Shown here: piece by piece, positions 5,734 to 5,734 of the stretch | Position numbering within the stretch: the first letter of the stretch is position 1 | How the letters are laid out: each line of letters opens with the position of its first letter | NCBI GenBank assembly: GCA_016764635.1 | Contig: JAESRM010000359.1 | Span: 1-5,734, forward strand | Length of the DNA stretch: 5,734 nucleotides | Direction of reading: 5' to 3' | Source of the DNA: Planctomycetota bacterium | GTDB lineage: Bacteria; Planctomycetota; UBA1135; GCA-002686595 | Program-made: the position numbers and the translations under genes | The notes under the pieces: generated by a model | Seen by the model: only the letters and a program-made list of their open reading frames with translations | Told to the model about the DNA's origin: nothing | Database searches by the model: none

Positions 5734-5734
5734 G

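Overview
The window is a GC-rich bacterial segment that looks like a Planctomycetota genome. The call rests on style, not on a marker gene: long extracytoplasmic proteins of unknown function, a DxDGNGxFE-type motif in a lipoprotein, a carboxypeptidase-regulatory-like beta module in a membrane-anchored protein, and a possible formylglycine-generating-enzyme tail. No rRNA, CRISPR array, transposase or phage gene is visible.

Layout, left to right. (1) Bases 2-70 (+) hold the last 22 codons of a gene whose tail reads GIGFRVVL, as in SUMF1/formylglycine-generating-enzyme family C-termini. (2) A predicted lipoprotein of unknown function (76-1098, -) converges on it with a 5-nt gap. (3) Bases 1210-1272 carry two adjacent strong inverted repeats. 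The one at 1237-1272 is a likely intrinsic terminator for the next gene. (4) A slipin/SPFH (band 7) protein (1309-2418, -) is the most confidently identified gene. (5) Bases 2419-3257 hold about 840 nt with no convincing protein gene. This stretch is rich in short hairpins and contains the 3' half of a tRNA-Thr(GGU)-like sequence (2728-2769, -). A complementary 5'-half-like stretch lies at 3219-3249 (-), about 450 nt away. (6) A 57-aa two-helix membrane protein (3258-3431, +) shows strongly C-ending codons. (7) A 707-aa membrane-anchored, probably extracytoplasmic protein (3525-5648, +) follows. (8) The C-terminal 22 codons of a hydrophobic membrane protein (5665-5733, -) converge on it with a 16-nt gap; they resemble the end of a TRAP-type large permease.

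The genes do not form one obvious pathway. The two complete minus-strand genes are separated by a terminator and about 210 nt, so they are probably separate transcription units. The slipin gene and the small membrane-protein gene diverge from the structured non-coding region. That region is the least explained part of the window and the best candidate for something new: an interrupted or degenerate tRNA, an integration scar, or an unclassified structured RNA.
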